Shown here piece after piece: positions 22,448 through 33,933 of a DNA stretch of 64,000 nucleotides. The position numbers were made by a program, and so were the translations under genes. The DNA is from Cunninghamia lanceolata (lineage: Eukaryota > Streptophyta > Pinopsida > Cupressales > Cupressaceae), in the NCBI GenBank assembly GCA_027924645.1, contig BSBN01000495.1, positions 1,426,001-1,490,000 on the forward strand, given 5' to 3'. The notes under the pieces are model-generated. The model had not been told where the DNA came from and searched no databases. It saw only the letters and a program-made list of their open reading frames with translations. Position 1 is the first letter of the stretch; every line of letters begins with the position of its first letter.

Positions 22448-22933
22448 TGTTAGTTTTAAGATCAGAAATGAAATAAGCAGAAATACAACAACACATAGAA
22501 CAATGAACACAGCAGATACCCTGGGAAAACCCTCCAACTCGAAGGAGAAAAACCTAGCAAATATATCTCTTATATATTGAAGGAATAAGAGCAGGAATCT
22601 GCTTACAACTTAGGCCCAACACAAGGGCAAATTTGATACAATGAATAATAGCACCTCTCCTAGATACAAAGATACAAATGAATATGTTTCTCCTTGAAAT
22701 CTGCTCTGCTGCTAAAGAATGACCGAACTTCTGCTGGAGGTGGTGATGAAGTGATTGAATCGATGTATATATACAAATCAAGGTGACTCTTCATATGCAT
22801 CGGTGACTCTTCATATGCTTAGGTGTCTCTTCATATATTTTGGTGTCTCTTCATATATTTTGATGTCTCTTCATATATGACTTTTCATTGAGTTGATCTG
22901 AGTAAATCTCCTGACGCTACAATAACATCAACA
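22448..22933 (-). repeat. 3' LTR of element E
   Basis: Reads TGTTAG...ATCAACA on the plus strand. It contains degenerate 20-bp tandem units (GTGACTCTTCATATGC-like) at about 22781-22880. The twin at 26490-26995 has one more unit. Confidence 0.9.
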
Positions 22934-22984
22934 CTCCCTCTTAGCTAGGGAGATATCTTAATGGCTACACCCATTAGTGAGAAG

Positions 22985-23510
22985 AATTTATCACGGAGTC
23001 TCTCAACGTGATATCATCATGGAGTCACTCAACATGATGTCCACCATGGCTACTCCCAGAGGGTGGAAAGAAACATGTGTACAAATGCCCATCACGGAGT
23101 CACTCAATGTGATGTCATCATAGAGTCTCTCAACATGACGTCCACCATGGCTACTCCTAGAGGGTGGAAAGAAACATGTGTACAAATGCCCATCACGGAG
23201 TCACTCAACGTGATGTCGTCATGGAGTCTCTCAACATGACGTCCACCATGGCTACTCCCAGAGGGTGGAAAGAAACATGTGTACAAATGCCCATCATGGA
23301 GTCACTCAACGTGATGTCGTCATGGAGCCTCTCAACATGACGTCCACCATGGCTACTCCTAGAGGGTGGATAAACACAAGTACAAGAGAATCATCACAGA
23401 GTCTCTCAACATGATGTCCACAATGGCTACTCCCATTAGTGGAAAAACACATCGTCATGGAGTCACTCAACATGACATCCACCATGGCTACTCCCAGAGG
23501 GTGGAAAGAA
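22985..23510. repeat. 101-bp tandem repeat inside element E
   Basis: About five units with a 101-bp period; the string ACAAATGCCCATCA recurs at 23081, 23182 and 23283. Units alternate between GGAGTCACTCAA and GAGTCTCTCAACATGA blocks and CCACCATGGCTACTCC. It lies next to the polypurine tract at the 3' end of the element. The open frames across it are products of the periodicity, not genes. Confidence 0.85.
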
Positions 23511-24018
23511 TCACATCTCCATCTCAGAGATGGACAAGGGCTTGCATCTCATATTTCTCCGTCACAGAGAAATATACACTACAAGGGCTTTCACCTCATA
23601 CTTCTCCGTCATAGAGAAATATACATTACAACAGATCTTCATGATGATGTGACTCCCTCTGAAGCTCCAAGTACTTGCATCAACCTTATGACCTTCTCGT
23701 CCAAGATTGCCTGCAATGCTTGCCTTAGAGAAACGGTTTTCAATGCACGCCTCTAGCACTACTGACTTGCGACAGTTCAGGACTGTCCTCCTTGATCTCA
23801 TCCCAGATCACTTTATTTTGAATAGGTTTGCGGAGCTACCAAAATCAAATTCAAATTGACAGTCTTGTTCAATTATGTTCTCAACAGCTGAAGAGGTCTT
23901 CCAAGTACTGCAACCCACTTAGCTGACACCTTCACTTCTTCTCAGTGAGTCACAAAACTCCCTCTTGATCCCTACCTTAGAGATTGCAAGGAAGTAAACT
24001 CCCCTACATTGATTTATC

Positions 24019-25480
24019 TCAGAACCTTAGTCCTTTTCCCGGACATGCTCTCAACTCGTGCCTTGAATTCTCAAAATTTAACTCCCTCTGAATGTCATTT
24101 CCTCCTCTTCGAAATGGCTGATCACAATGATAATCTGTAAGGGTTCTCCATTGTTTAGTGTCTTCATCTTTCTCAATCTTCTTTGCTAAAGCAAATTCCT
24201 CATCCAAGGTTGACCCAACCTTGTGCCCTCGAGAGATATCTCCAGTGAAGTTATGTGCCACCAACTCAGTCCCATGGTTGCAAGCTATGACTACATGATT
24301 GTTCATTTCTCCAGCAAGCATGCCTTCCTCACAGGATGTCTCAAGCTCTTCCTTCCTTTGAATTATTATGCAGTCTCTCATCATCCTTTTACTCCTCGAT
24401 CCGTCCTGGAAGCATTTTAGAGAGATTACTAATAGTTCATAGAATCAAATTACGCCAAAAATAAATATTCAGACCAATGCTAGAAGCATACATGATTTAC
24501 TATTCCCAATGTTAGTGTATGAATTAGCTACATCATTATTCAAAGACACACATATAAAATACTTATCTCTTTATTTTGATGCTCTTTTCACTTCATCTTC
24601 ATCTGCTATAGAAACAAAACTCAATAGCCTAGGCCTCCATTTGCCCCTTTATGCATCCCGTGAGTTCCCGTATCAACCGCGCAGCCCACTATGTGTTCAT
24701 TATCAGCCACTAGATCAAACACTTCGCCCATCTGCTCATGGAAGCGGTGCAGACGCAACCCGCTATGGGCATCCCACGCATGCACCATGCCATCAATAGA
24801 CAGAAATGCTTGCCACATGTTCAAAGTCCCGAGAACTTTTCTAAAATAATTATTATACTTACTATTGCTGTTGCCGATGCTCGTCGAGTTACTATCTGCC
24901 ACTTCATAAAAGGAGAAGCTGCAAACATCTTCAAAGTCTGTAATTCAACATATTCTAGCAGCGCCATTATCTGACACCGTCAAGAATCGGTTTTTGTTTA
25001 TCTCCACACTTTCTACTATAAGATCTTGTTCATCCAGAGCAATTTCCTTTCTGCTGAAAGCAACCCGTAGTTTTCAAGTTTGAATGCCACAAGCTTCAAT
25101 CGTGTCACCGTTAGAAGAATCCCATCACTATTCACCCTCACACGACCAATGTGCTCTATCTGCTCCATCAACAAATGCCATCCTTTGGAGTCAACAACCA
25201 TTTCCACACTTTGCCATCATCAAAAATAGAGATAAAAGCTGTCTCTAGGACAAGAGTAGAGTGCCCCAATAACATGGAAGAAGTGGCTTGTTCTGCATAA
25301 GCAGGCAGCTCAAAGGGCTTGAAACCAGATACTTCTTCTAAATTTATTCTGTGAGCTTTCTCTATCTCAAGTTCTGAAGAGCAATAAGAAATAACAAGTA
25401 TTGTTGGTGATGGCACTGATGTGCCCATCAAAGGCATTAATGTTTCCACCATACATAATATATAAGTTTGCTTCCCTTCC
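24019..25480 (-). pseudogene. Captured gene fragments in element E, partly WD-repeat-like
   Basis: Minus-strand pieces at 25527-25168 (with DDGKVWKWLL), 25207-25016, 24902-24621 (with GMVHAWDAHSGLRLHRF) and 24384-24019 look like real protein sequence, not element polyprotein. The W-D/W-K blade-like motifs suggest a beta-propeller WD40-type gene; the exact gene is not recognised. The sense strand matches the element strand. Stops and shifts separate the pieces, and exon-like breaks suggest genomic rather than spliced capture, but this is uncertain. Confidence 0.45.
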
Positions 25481-25514
25481 TTTCTCTTCCACTCCATAGT
25501 CGCCTCGTAGTTTG

Positions 25515-26445
25515 GGATCGGCGGCATCCATCAGGCTCTCTCTGGTATACAATTCCCACACCCCTTCCAAAGGATACACCACTTTGCTTACCTATATTAG
25601 ACCTGGTACCTCGTCAGCCATATGAAATGAGCACTAACACTCTTAATAATCCTAACACATACACATGCTGCCATGAAGATGATCGAGCTCATGGAGTGCG
25701 CTCAAAACAAAATGAATACTCCATGTGCACAGGATACCATTGAAGGCATTGGGCCTTGGAGATACTTGGGCCATCAAAGGATGCGCAACCGTCACACTGC
25801 ACCCCGACAAGAATACCATTTTGTTAGGCCCGGATGAATCGAGCCTCCACTTGATCACCATCCTGTGAGTGGGGAAAGAGAAACCCTGAAAACACCACAC
25901 AAATAAACACTTAGGCACCGTCGACACATCCTTAGTGCATCAGATTTGACAACTCCCTAATGACTTAGTAGACAATAATGTACAACACTGACATGCCGAC
26001 ACACCAAGATTCAAGTGAATAAAACAAGGACAAAGGCTGAATCTTGGGGCCATTACAAATGGATATACAGGTATCGGTGACCCCCAGCACATGAGTTGTC
26101 TGTGGGGGTTCTCGCTGTGGTCGTACAATCTTGCTAACCTAAAATCCTCAAATCTTCCATTGAGCTCCGAGTTCAACAACACATTGCTCGATTTAATGTC
26201 TCTGTGGACAATACTCTTCTCCCACTACTCGTGCAGATACAACAACCCTGCAGTGACTCCATTGAGAATATTATATCTCTCAGACTACCGTACCACCGCT
26301 GTGGGTCATCCAAAGATCAATTTATTGAGGCTAACATTGGGTATATAGTCGTAGACAATAAAGAGTTACTTATGTTGCCTGCACCAGCCCCACAGCTACA
26401 CCAAATTCCTGTGCTGCAGCTGCCCCATGCTTGTGATCTTGCTTA
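25515..26445 (-). pseudogene. Captured lectin receptor-like kinase fragment in element E
   Basis: Starting just inside the primer-binding site, the minus strand reads GQLQHRNLV, LFIVYDYIPN, GVTAGLLYLHE, then the catalytic loop [18 protein letters not shown] and [12 protein letters not shown]: kinase subdomains IV to VII in order. The DFG motif reads DFR, and there are TAA, TGA and TAG interruptions (for example after YLHE). A second piece at 25582-25515 reads VWELYTRESLMDAADP, the late C-lobe of the same family. Between them, about 350-450 bp do not read as kinase. After GVEE the sequence switches to unrelated coding. The wording fits L-type lectin receptor kinases. It is an inactive gene fragment carried by the element. 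Confidence 0.8.
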
Positions 26446-26489
26446 AACAAATCTGATCAGATCTTTTCTTAAACGTGCCTCTGATACCA

Positions 26490-26995
26490 TGTTAGTTTTA
26501 AGATCAGAAATGAAATAAGCAGAAATACAACAACACATAGAACAATGAACACAGCAGATACCCTGGGAAAACCCTCCAACTCGAAGGAGAAAAACCCAGC
26601 AAATATATCTCTTATATATTGAAGGAATAAGAGTAGGAATCTGCTTACAACTTAGGCCCAACACAAGGGCAAATTTGATACAATGAATAATAGCACCTCT
26701 CCTAGATACAAAGATACAAATGAATATGTTTCTCCTTGAAATCTGCTCTGCTGCTAAAGAATGACCGAACTTCTGCTGGAGGTGGTGATGAAGTGATTGA
26801 ATCGATGTATATATACAAATCAAGGTGACTCGTCATATGCGTCGGTGACTCTTCATATGCGTCGGTGACTCTTCATATGCTTAGGTGTCTCTTAATATAT
26901 TTTGGTGTCTCTTCATATATTTTGATGTCTCTTCATATATGACTTTTCATTGAGTTGATCTGAGTAAATCTCCTGACGCTACAATAACATCAACA
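26490..26995 (-). repeat. 5' LTR of element E
   Basis: 506-bp twin of 22448-22933. It is followed by the TCGAG target duplication and, on the inner side, by the complement of a tRNA-Met primer-binding site. Confidence 0.9.
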
Positions 26996-27000
26996 TCGAG

Positions 27001-28020
27001 AAGTTAAAAAATGGCCGTTTCTTTTTGGTTTGAAGGCGTTTCGATTGATTTTTTTTTTGCTCTGCTAGGGTTTCTGGGCTTTGGGGTGTTTATGTCAAAC
27101 TGCAATATTTTGGATGATATTTTAAAGCTTGCCTACATTTATTGCAGCGTATTGTCAATCCTTAGGTCTGTGGGTATTTTTTTGCTTTTTTATATGGCTT
27201 CAACTTTTCATTCTTCCACAACTACTACTACTAGAGTTGAAGATTTCAACGATGATCATCAATGGCACCCACGCTCAAACATCCCTAGAAATTTGTTCCC
27301 AAAGTGTTTTACGAGGTACGTCCCATGAAACACCTCCAGATGTTGTTCTTCTCATTCTGGAGTTTGCTAATAACTGTAAATGGCTAGAAAATTTTACTTT
27401 AAATAAGTATTTTATGGATAGAGTCCCCCATAAAAGCATGTTTTGAGACTAGGTTGGCAGGGCCTAGTCCCCATACAAGATCCACTTGGATGCGATGGAG
27501 AACCTCACTAAGGGTTTTTTTTTATTCACTTTGCCAAGGCTGTCTGTAGCTGGGACACATGGTTAGTCCACTCTTCGCTCCTTGTGTTCAAACGTTGGAC
27601 TCGAGACTTTTGTCTTTGGTGAAAAGTCCATTCACGTCCCTCTCAGGGTTGAATTTCCTAGGTTACCATTGCCATGCTAGAACTTTCTCAGTGAGATAGC
27701 TTCTTTCTTAGGTTATGTCATTTGCATAGAACCTAAGAAGTTCTATTTGGCCCATCCTTAGTGCTAGGTCTGTGTCGAGGTGGACCTTTCCAAAGTCCTC
27801 AAGGATTTACTAGACATTTAGATTTGTCAAGCTCGTTATTCTTAGCTTGTCCAATATATTAACCTTCCCAACACCTGTTATTGGTGCCAATCCTCCAAAC
27901 ACAAGATTTGAATTATCCTTTGGCCTCTCAGTGACCAAAACCCCCAACTCAACCTACTTCCAAGCCATCACCTCTTACAAAAGAAGAGGAAGGTTGGTCT
28001 AGAGTGGTTAACCACAAAAC
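27001..28020 (+). pseudogene. LINE ORF1 (gag-like, zinc knuckle), decayed
   Basis: After an ATG at 27011 or 27194, the sequence reads through a DUF4283-like nucleic-acid-binding region with KWLENFTLNKYFMDRVPHKS near 27370-27440 and FIHFAKAV near 27520. Near 27850-27910 it reads NTCYWCQSSKHKI, part of a CCHC zinc knuckle. Several stops and shifts break it. ORF1 proteins of plant L1 elements bind their own RNA. Confidence 0.6.
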
Positions 28021-28029
28021 TAAGAACAC

Positions 28030-29140
28030 TAGTACTTCCAAGCACCCTTTAAAACTATGAGCCTGAGGGTTTCAGTTCTGAATGTTTTAAAGCCTGTCAA
28101 TGCTGGAGTGTCAAGCATCGTGACAACTTCTAAGGCTCTACTAGCAACTTTAGCCATTTCTTAGCCATTAGTCATTACTTCTTGACATGATTCCCCTCCT
28201 CTTGTGTAGCAAAGGAGGTCTTGAAGCCCATTTGGGTGATTAGAGGATGGAAAATTCATGACAAGGCAATGGTAACCAGTGCAACTCAGCTTTCAAATTG
28301 GGAGCTTTGAGGCACCTGACACAGTGTTATAGAATAATATTCTACCTTTGAGGGGTTGGATAATGCTGCGATGCCTCTCAGTGATTATTAAGTGAATTGT
28401 ATTTTCTCAAGTGTACGAGCTCTTACAAACCTCCCTTGGAATATTCCATTCGTGATGTTTGTTCTCAATTTCTAGGTTTAGATATTCTTTGCCTCCAAGA
28501 TGGTAAAATGTCAAGTTTTTTCTTTTTGTAGCTTCCCGTGTTATGTGGCCTTCTAGCTATTTCTCTATAGTAACCATGAAGTTGGTCAAGGCAGAGTTGT
28601 CACCTTTCTCTCAGCCACATGGCATCAACTATTGATTGGTCATGGATGTGACCCCACTAACCATGCATTGTGGGCTCTTTTCAATGTTAACCATTCCTTT
28701 GGGATTATTAATGTTTATGCTACCAATGATGTCATAGATAGATCTTTGCTTTTGTGATTGACTACCAATTTAATGGCTACTACCAATTGGGTTATGTGTA
28801 GGTATTTTAATATGATTGAGATGGATTATGATAAATGTGGAGCCTTACCTATGTGCTAGACAATTGGCAAAAGAGAGGCTTGGTTCTTTGTATGTAATAA
28901 ATTGGATCTTTTCGATCCCAACACATGCCACCGCCATTATAATATGGAATGGTACACATGGAGCAATTTGAGAGCTAGACTTGATAGGGTCTTAAAGTGG
29001 CTAGATTAGGCTGTGATATCCACCCAATCCTTTTTTACTTTTGTCAACAGTTATTCCTTGCTAGTTGAACCGTTGGCAAATGTTGTCCTATCTGACCATT
29101 TCTTGATACGATTATGTATTGAGTAGTAGACTTCCAAGCC
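28030..29140 (+). pseudogene. LINE apurinic-type endonuclease region, decayed
   Basis: Fragments in several frames recall the EEP endonuclease domain that precedes RT in L1 elements: FLGLDILCLQDGK near 28470-28510, REAWFFVCNKLDLFDP near 28872-28920, NLRARLDRVLKWLD near 28965-29008, and VVLSDHFLIR near 29083-29112, where the SDH triad motif sits. The domain nicks target DNA in the family. Frameshifts are numerous. Confidence 0.65.
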
Positions 29141-30574
29141 CAAAGTAATGAAGAGTCAACTTTTCTAAACACGTCTCTTCTCAATCACAAAGCCACGTCA
29201 ACACACATTCAACGTGTCTTGAATTTAGAGCCACATCTTTTGCATGGCATTGGGTGGATTTCTTGGTGGAATGATACCATAACTTGTACTTCTCAGTTCC
29301 TTTGGATTTATAGGTGACAACTTGCAACCCATTTTCATCACTGCTCATATAAAGCCACCACTCAAGAGCTCCACCAAGCCACCATTGCTTTGGAAGCTCA
29401 ATAGTTTGATTCTATTGCCTAGCATCGGATGGCTCAGTTGTGATAGCAGAAGTATATTTTTTATGCTCATATAGCTCACGGATCCCAAATTAAAGCTTGG
29501 CTTCACTGCCTCAAGATTGGGGATAAAGTCTGAAAATAATTCTTTCAAGCCCTTTGAGCTCATCACACATCCCAATTTGTTAAGCATATACAAGAAAGTC
29601 AACAACTCCTCCAAGAGATTCTTTATATTCTTTAGGCTTTTGTTTAGCACAATGAGCAAGTTTTTATGCCTCAAGATTACACCCTTGCTAGGCAGCTTGC
29701 CTTGTAGTAGTGTATTGTAGATGTTATTTGTCAGATTTCAAATGCCCATTGCATTATTTGTGACCAACTTCTCAGTCAAGGCGATCTCAAGGAAGTAATT
29801 TTTCTATGGCCAATGACAAAGCCCCTAGTTTAGATGGCTTCCCTTGTGAGTTCTACAAAATGGTTTAGGATATTGTAAGCAACAACCTACACAATATTTA
29901 TCCTTAAGCCATGCAAACTAGTTTGTTAGGAAACCTCATTAACAAAAGCAACATTAAACTTATACCTAAGGCTAGCAATCCCAAAGATATTAATAACTGG
30001 TGACCTATCATGCTGTTGAATGCCTCCTACAAGATCATTGTTAAGGTACTGGCTCTCAAGCTTTGCTCCATGCTACCTTAAATTGTTTAGTCTGACCAGA
30101 CTAGTTTCATTAAATACATATTTATTTCAGATAATATCATTACCATTTGGGAAGGGATGGAATGGGCTTGCCACTCTAAACAACCTGCAATTTTTATCAA
30201 GATTAATTTTGCTAAGGCGTACAACCGCATTGAGTGGCCTTTCATCTTGGCCATGTCGCAGGCTCTTGGTTTTGGCCTTCAATTTATTCATATGGTTCAA
30301 ATTTTCTTCACAGATGCTTTCACTTATATTACTATCTCTAGCCAACAATCCAATTCTTTTTGGCTCTTTAGGTCCATTCGGCAAGGTTGCCCTCTTTGCC
30401 TAGCTTTTTATGTTTTGGTTGCTGAAGGCTTTGGATACTTGTTAGCACAAGATGTCTCTTAGTCCCTTGTTAAGGGGATTTCCCTTCCTAATTCCTCCCA
30501 GCAATTGGTAAATGGGCATTTCGTTGATGACTCTTTCCTGACTCTTATCAAGGAGGAGAATAATGTCAAACAAG
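29140..30574 (+). pseudogene. LINE reverse transcriptase, 5' part, decayed
   Basis: From about 29815 the frame reads KAPSLDGFPCEFYK-like sequence, INKSNIKLIPKASNPKD, FIKINFAKAYNRIEWPF, FRSIRQGCPLC and the active-site GHFVDDSFL near 30513-30540. FVDD stands in place of the common plant L1 FADD, so both Asp are kept. Stops occur at several places. The frame is cut at 30574 by element A and continues at 46878. Confidence 0.85.
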
Positions 30575-31034
30575 TGTTAGAGTGTAGGGTTTATCCTAAC
30601 CCACACCTAGGCTTAAGTCACACTTAGTGGCTAGGTCTAACTTAACCTTGACATTAAAGGTTAAGTTCACTTTTGAGCTTAGTCACTATTTTGTCTCACC
30701 ACATGTGCTCACATGAGGTTAGTCATTTTGACACTTCACCTCATTAGAGGTTGGAGATATTCTCTCCTCACCTTATGGGAGGTTAAAGACATTTGTCCAT
30801 CACCCTCCACTTGTCCACACATGACTTCATCACATAGATGGTTTGTCATAGTTGGTTCTCTCCTTCTCACCTCCTTTTCCTTGCCTATATATGCAAGGCT
30901 CTTTGTACATTTTCATTAACTCTTGGTGTAAACTCTTGATGTAATCTCTTGATTATACATTTTGGCTTTTATGTGCTTATGCTTTGTGGAAGTTCATCTT
31001 AGTTTTCGTTTGCTAATCTTGGATAATTCTAACA
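30575..31034 (+). repeat. 5' LTR of element A
   Basis: Begins TGTTAGAGTGTAGGG and ends TCTAACA. It contains a TATA-like CCTATATATGC at about 30890. It is matched by the split 3' LTR at 33920-33933 and 46428-46872. Confidence 0.9.
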
Positions 31035-31046
31035 TGGTATTAGAGC

Positions 31047-32740
31047 AATGAAAGTGAAATGCTTCTCGTTTTGAGTAAAATCAAGCACTCAGCTATTTGA
31101 AGGTTCAATTTTTGGTATTTTCTTTGTAATTAGGTGCCTGTAATGGAATCAATTGTGTACAGAAAAGTTGTAAAAAATCAAAAAACTTTTTTAGCAGAGG
31201 GCCTTTCAACCCTCTGCTCATCTACCCATTTTGGGTAATATTGGTTTTTGTAGGTTTTTCAAGGAGGTAACTCACCTACTCAAACTCAATCTACTCTTTT
31301 TTGAGCAAAATATTTTGGCCTATTCGGCCACTTTGTAGTGTTTTTTATGCAAAACTCTAGTTTTTGCATGATTATGCACTTATTTTGCCATAGATTTGGC
31401 AAATTTGCTGGGTTCTTTGCTCTGGTCATGGTTTTCATGACTATTTTGGTCATTTTCTAATCAATGCTCTAGTTGCCATTCTTGTGCTATTCAAAGGCTC
31501 TATTTCTATGTGGATTCATTATGCTCTATTTCAAGCTTTGTGCAAATTTTGTAGATTAAAGGTTAGTTATGAAGGATGTTGGTAGGGTTATGCTCTTTCT
31601 TGCAAGTCGTGAGGCTCCTTTTCACACCTAAATCATGCCAACACTGAGTGGAATAGCCAAGGAGGCACAATATGGTCTTGGCATGGCTCCTTGCAAGTTT
31701 TGTAAGGGTCTTATGCCCCTTCCCAGCAACTTTTGCAATGTCTTTATCCTCTATCTTCAGATTCGGACTTAGTTCTCTACATTTAGTGGGTTCTGAGATC
31801 CCCCATGGTCTCTATGAAGCTCACATCAGATATTTTTCTCAACCCGACACCCTCTACTTGGTCTCCTCAGCATTGAGATGTCTCCCATTTGGACTTTTCA
31901 ATGCTTCCACAGGGATCTGGTCACCCACACCCCATAAGTCTTGGTGTTTTAGATTTATTTTGATTGATGTTTCATAATTCATCACCTTCAAACTCTCAAA
32001 AGGTCGCCTGCCCTTCCTAGTAGACATATGTGCTAGACTTAGAGTCTTGTTTGAATTTTTCTCTTACCCATGGTTGTCACTTCTTCTGCTGGCCTTCACT
32101 TTAGTCATTATCGATTGTTGTAGTTTCATATTGATATTAACTTTTCATGTTATGTATGTATGAGAGTTACATTTGTTGTTAATTATGACCACTAGTTTTT
32201 AGGTTAACCCAACAAATATTGTAAAAGGGGGCATTTAAAACTTGTACACAGGGGTTTGTTCTTTAATTTTTGAGCAAAATTGTATTGGATATTTGTAAGT
32301 GACTTTTCAAAGTCACTTGATATATTGTGGACATATAAAACTAACATATAAAGTTAGCATATAAAGTTCACATTTTATTTGCCTGTCGAAGATGAAGGGT
32401 GAGGCTTGAGTTGGTAGGAGGCCAATTCCCCCTAACGATCAAAACCTTTATATTCTTCATTTCACCCCGATTCCAATGAGTGGTTGGAAGGGCATATTGA
32501 CCTTTATGATAGGTTTCTTTTTTGCTTTTCAATTGCAGTTAATTAAATTAGGCCATTTTTGTGGGAAATTAGTTGTTTAATAACTTTTGATCTGTAGCTC
32601 AAAATTGAGCACCCTTTTTTGGAAAAGTAAATGGTTTTTCTTTCTCCATGCAATGGTCAAATTTATTTTGTAACATGCACTAAGTTAAAAAGTGCTAAAA
32701 TCTAAGGGGGTCTCTCTTTCAATAGTTTCGGGGGTGGCTT
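31047..32740 (+). other. Leader and internal non-coding part of element A
   Basis: T-rich sequence between the primer-binding site and the zinc-knuckle relic. Short open frames occur (for example 31672-31977), but none shows a domain. Confidence 0.5.
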
Positions 32741-33440
32741 TTTGCATTTGATCTTTTTCACATTATACCATGTCTACATGTTGCAAAGTCAAGTGTACTT
32801 ATTGTGGGAGAACTCAGCATGGGGATGCACTCTATCCTCGTTTCTCTCATGGTGCTTTTTCAATGTTTTGTAAGACTATAAAATCACCACCTGATGTTTC
32901 ATTCAGGATGACTTTCAGTGATTCCTTGCATTAGAACATTGTCATCATTGTTCTAGATCCACCACATTGGGATGCATATCTACTAGACATCACATCGCTA
33001 TTTGTAGAACCCTACCTTGTAGATTTGGATCACACCATTGAGGACATTCATCTTCTCTTCGATGTTAGCTTCAATGAAGTTGCATCACCATTTTCTTTAG
33101 ATATACTTGTTCACGCCTCACCTATTTTTAAAACATATATAGTGCCTGATACTGTAGATACTTATGAGTCTACATATTAGACTCTATCATCATCTAGTTT
33201 GACACCTTTTGTAGAAGTATTAGATTCACATCAGTTTAGCTTTCACCATACATCTATGGTTCCTATTCTTGAATCTTTGTCACACAACAACATTGGCTTG
33301 GAGATCATTGATTATTCTTCAAAGATATCATGGGCATCATCATTGTCTTTGGATCATGTGCGATATTCAGAGACATTCATCATTCTTCCTATAAGTTCCT
33401 ATCCAGAATGGGAAGATTCTTTGCACACTTCTGTTATTTG
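32740..33440 (+). pseudogene. Gag knuckle plus unknown 3' ORF of element A
   Basis: At about 32788 the frame reads CTYCGRTQHGDALY, a CCHC zinc knuckle whose last Cys is Tyr. Downstream, about 32955-33440, reads DPPHWDAYLLDITSLF, then DLDHTIEDIHLLFD and further protein-like sequence to 33438, with a stop near 33178. The same ORF type occurs on the minus strand at 11401-11959 and 53305-53499, always just upstream of a polypurine tract and LTR. Its function is unknown. It lies in the position where some LTR elements carry an extra ORF, but nothing identifies it as envelope-like. Confidence 0.55.
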
Positions 33441-33919
33441 ATTTCTTCCGAAGGGGATAAACATTGTTCAACGATCATGGATCATCATCAGCATCCAGTC
33501 TCAAGCATCTACTAGTAATACAAGAGGTATTTTGAGGGGACACTACATGGTTTCTCTTCTCTTATCAGTTTTGGGAGGAAGCATTTCCTCACATGGAGTT
33601 CATCACTTCACAGTTTCTGGGGGGGTCACATGACCTCTCTTCTCTCAAATATGGGGGAAATATTTCATGTACTTATGTGTTAGAAGAAGAAGTAGTCCTT
33701 GGGGGGTTTTGAGTCCTCCATCTATCACTATTCTTGTTCACTTGTATATTTCTTTCATGCATCTTTTCTCTTTTGGAGATGAGTTTTTTTCCCACCGGGT
33801 TTACTCCTTTTCTCCACTTTTTGAGAAAGTTATTTGTACATGGGTACCTAACATGGTCTAGTATCCAAGACCCATCATCATATTTGTATTTGTATTCCCT
33901 ATGTATCACTTAAGGAGGG
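33440..33919 (+). other. 3' untranslated part and polypurine tract of element A
   Basis: Non-coding, ending in AAGGAGGG (33912-33919) immediately before the LTR start TGTTAGAG. Confidence 0.6.
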
Positions 33920-33933
33920 TGTTAGAGTGTAGG

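Larger units (their letters stand above)
22448..26995 (-). mobile_element. Element E: young non-autonomous LTR element with captured gene fragments
   Basis: LTRs are 22448-22933 (486 bp) and 26490-26995 (506 bp). They are nearly identical; the length difference is one extra unit of a 20-bp repeat in the right LTR. The target duplication TCGAG is perfect (22443-22447 and 26996-27000). On the minus strand the primer-binding site TGGTATCAGAGG (complement of 26478-26489) abuts the 5' LTR, and the polypurine tract TAAGAGGGAG (complement of 22934-22943) abuts the 3' LTR. The interior has no gag, protease, integrase or RT. It instead carries lectin-receptor-kinase and WD-like fragments and a 101-bp tandem repeat. 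It sits in the 5' end of the LINE. Confidence 0.9.

Noticed and set aside
23003..23350. Regular repeats at 23 kb resembling a CRISPR array
   Set aside because: Units of 101 bp are tandem, with no unique spacers, and lie in an LTR element of a plant genome.
24509..24799. Plus-strand open frame in element E
   Set aside because: It is antisense to the WD-like fragment at 24902-24621, which reads as real protein. The plus-strand product has no recognisable motif.
25515..26445. A working receptor-kinase gene
   Set aside because: The kinase reading has in-frame stops, DFR in place of DFG, missing N- and C-terminal parts, and sits between the LTRs of element E.
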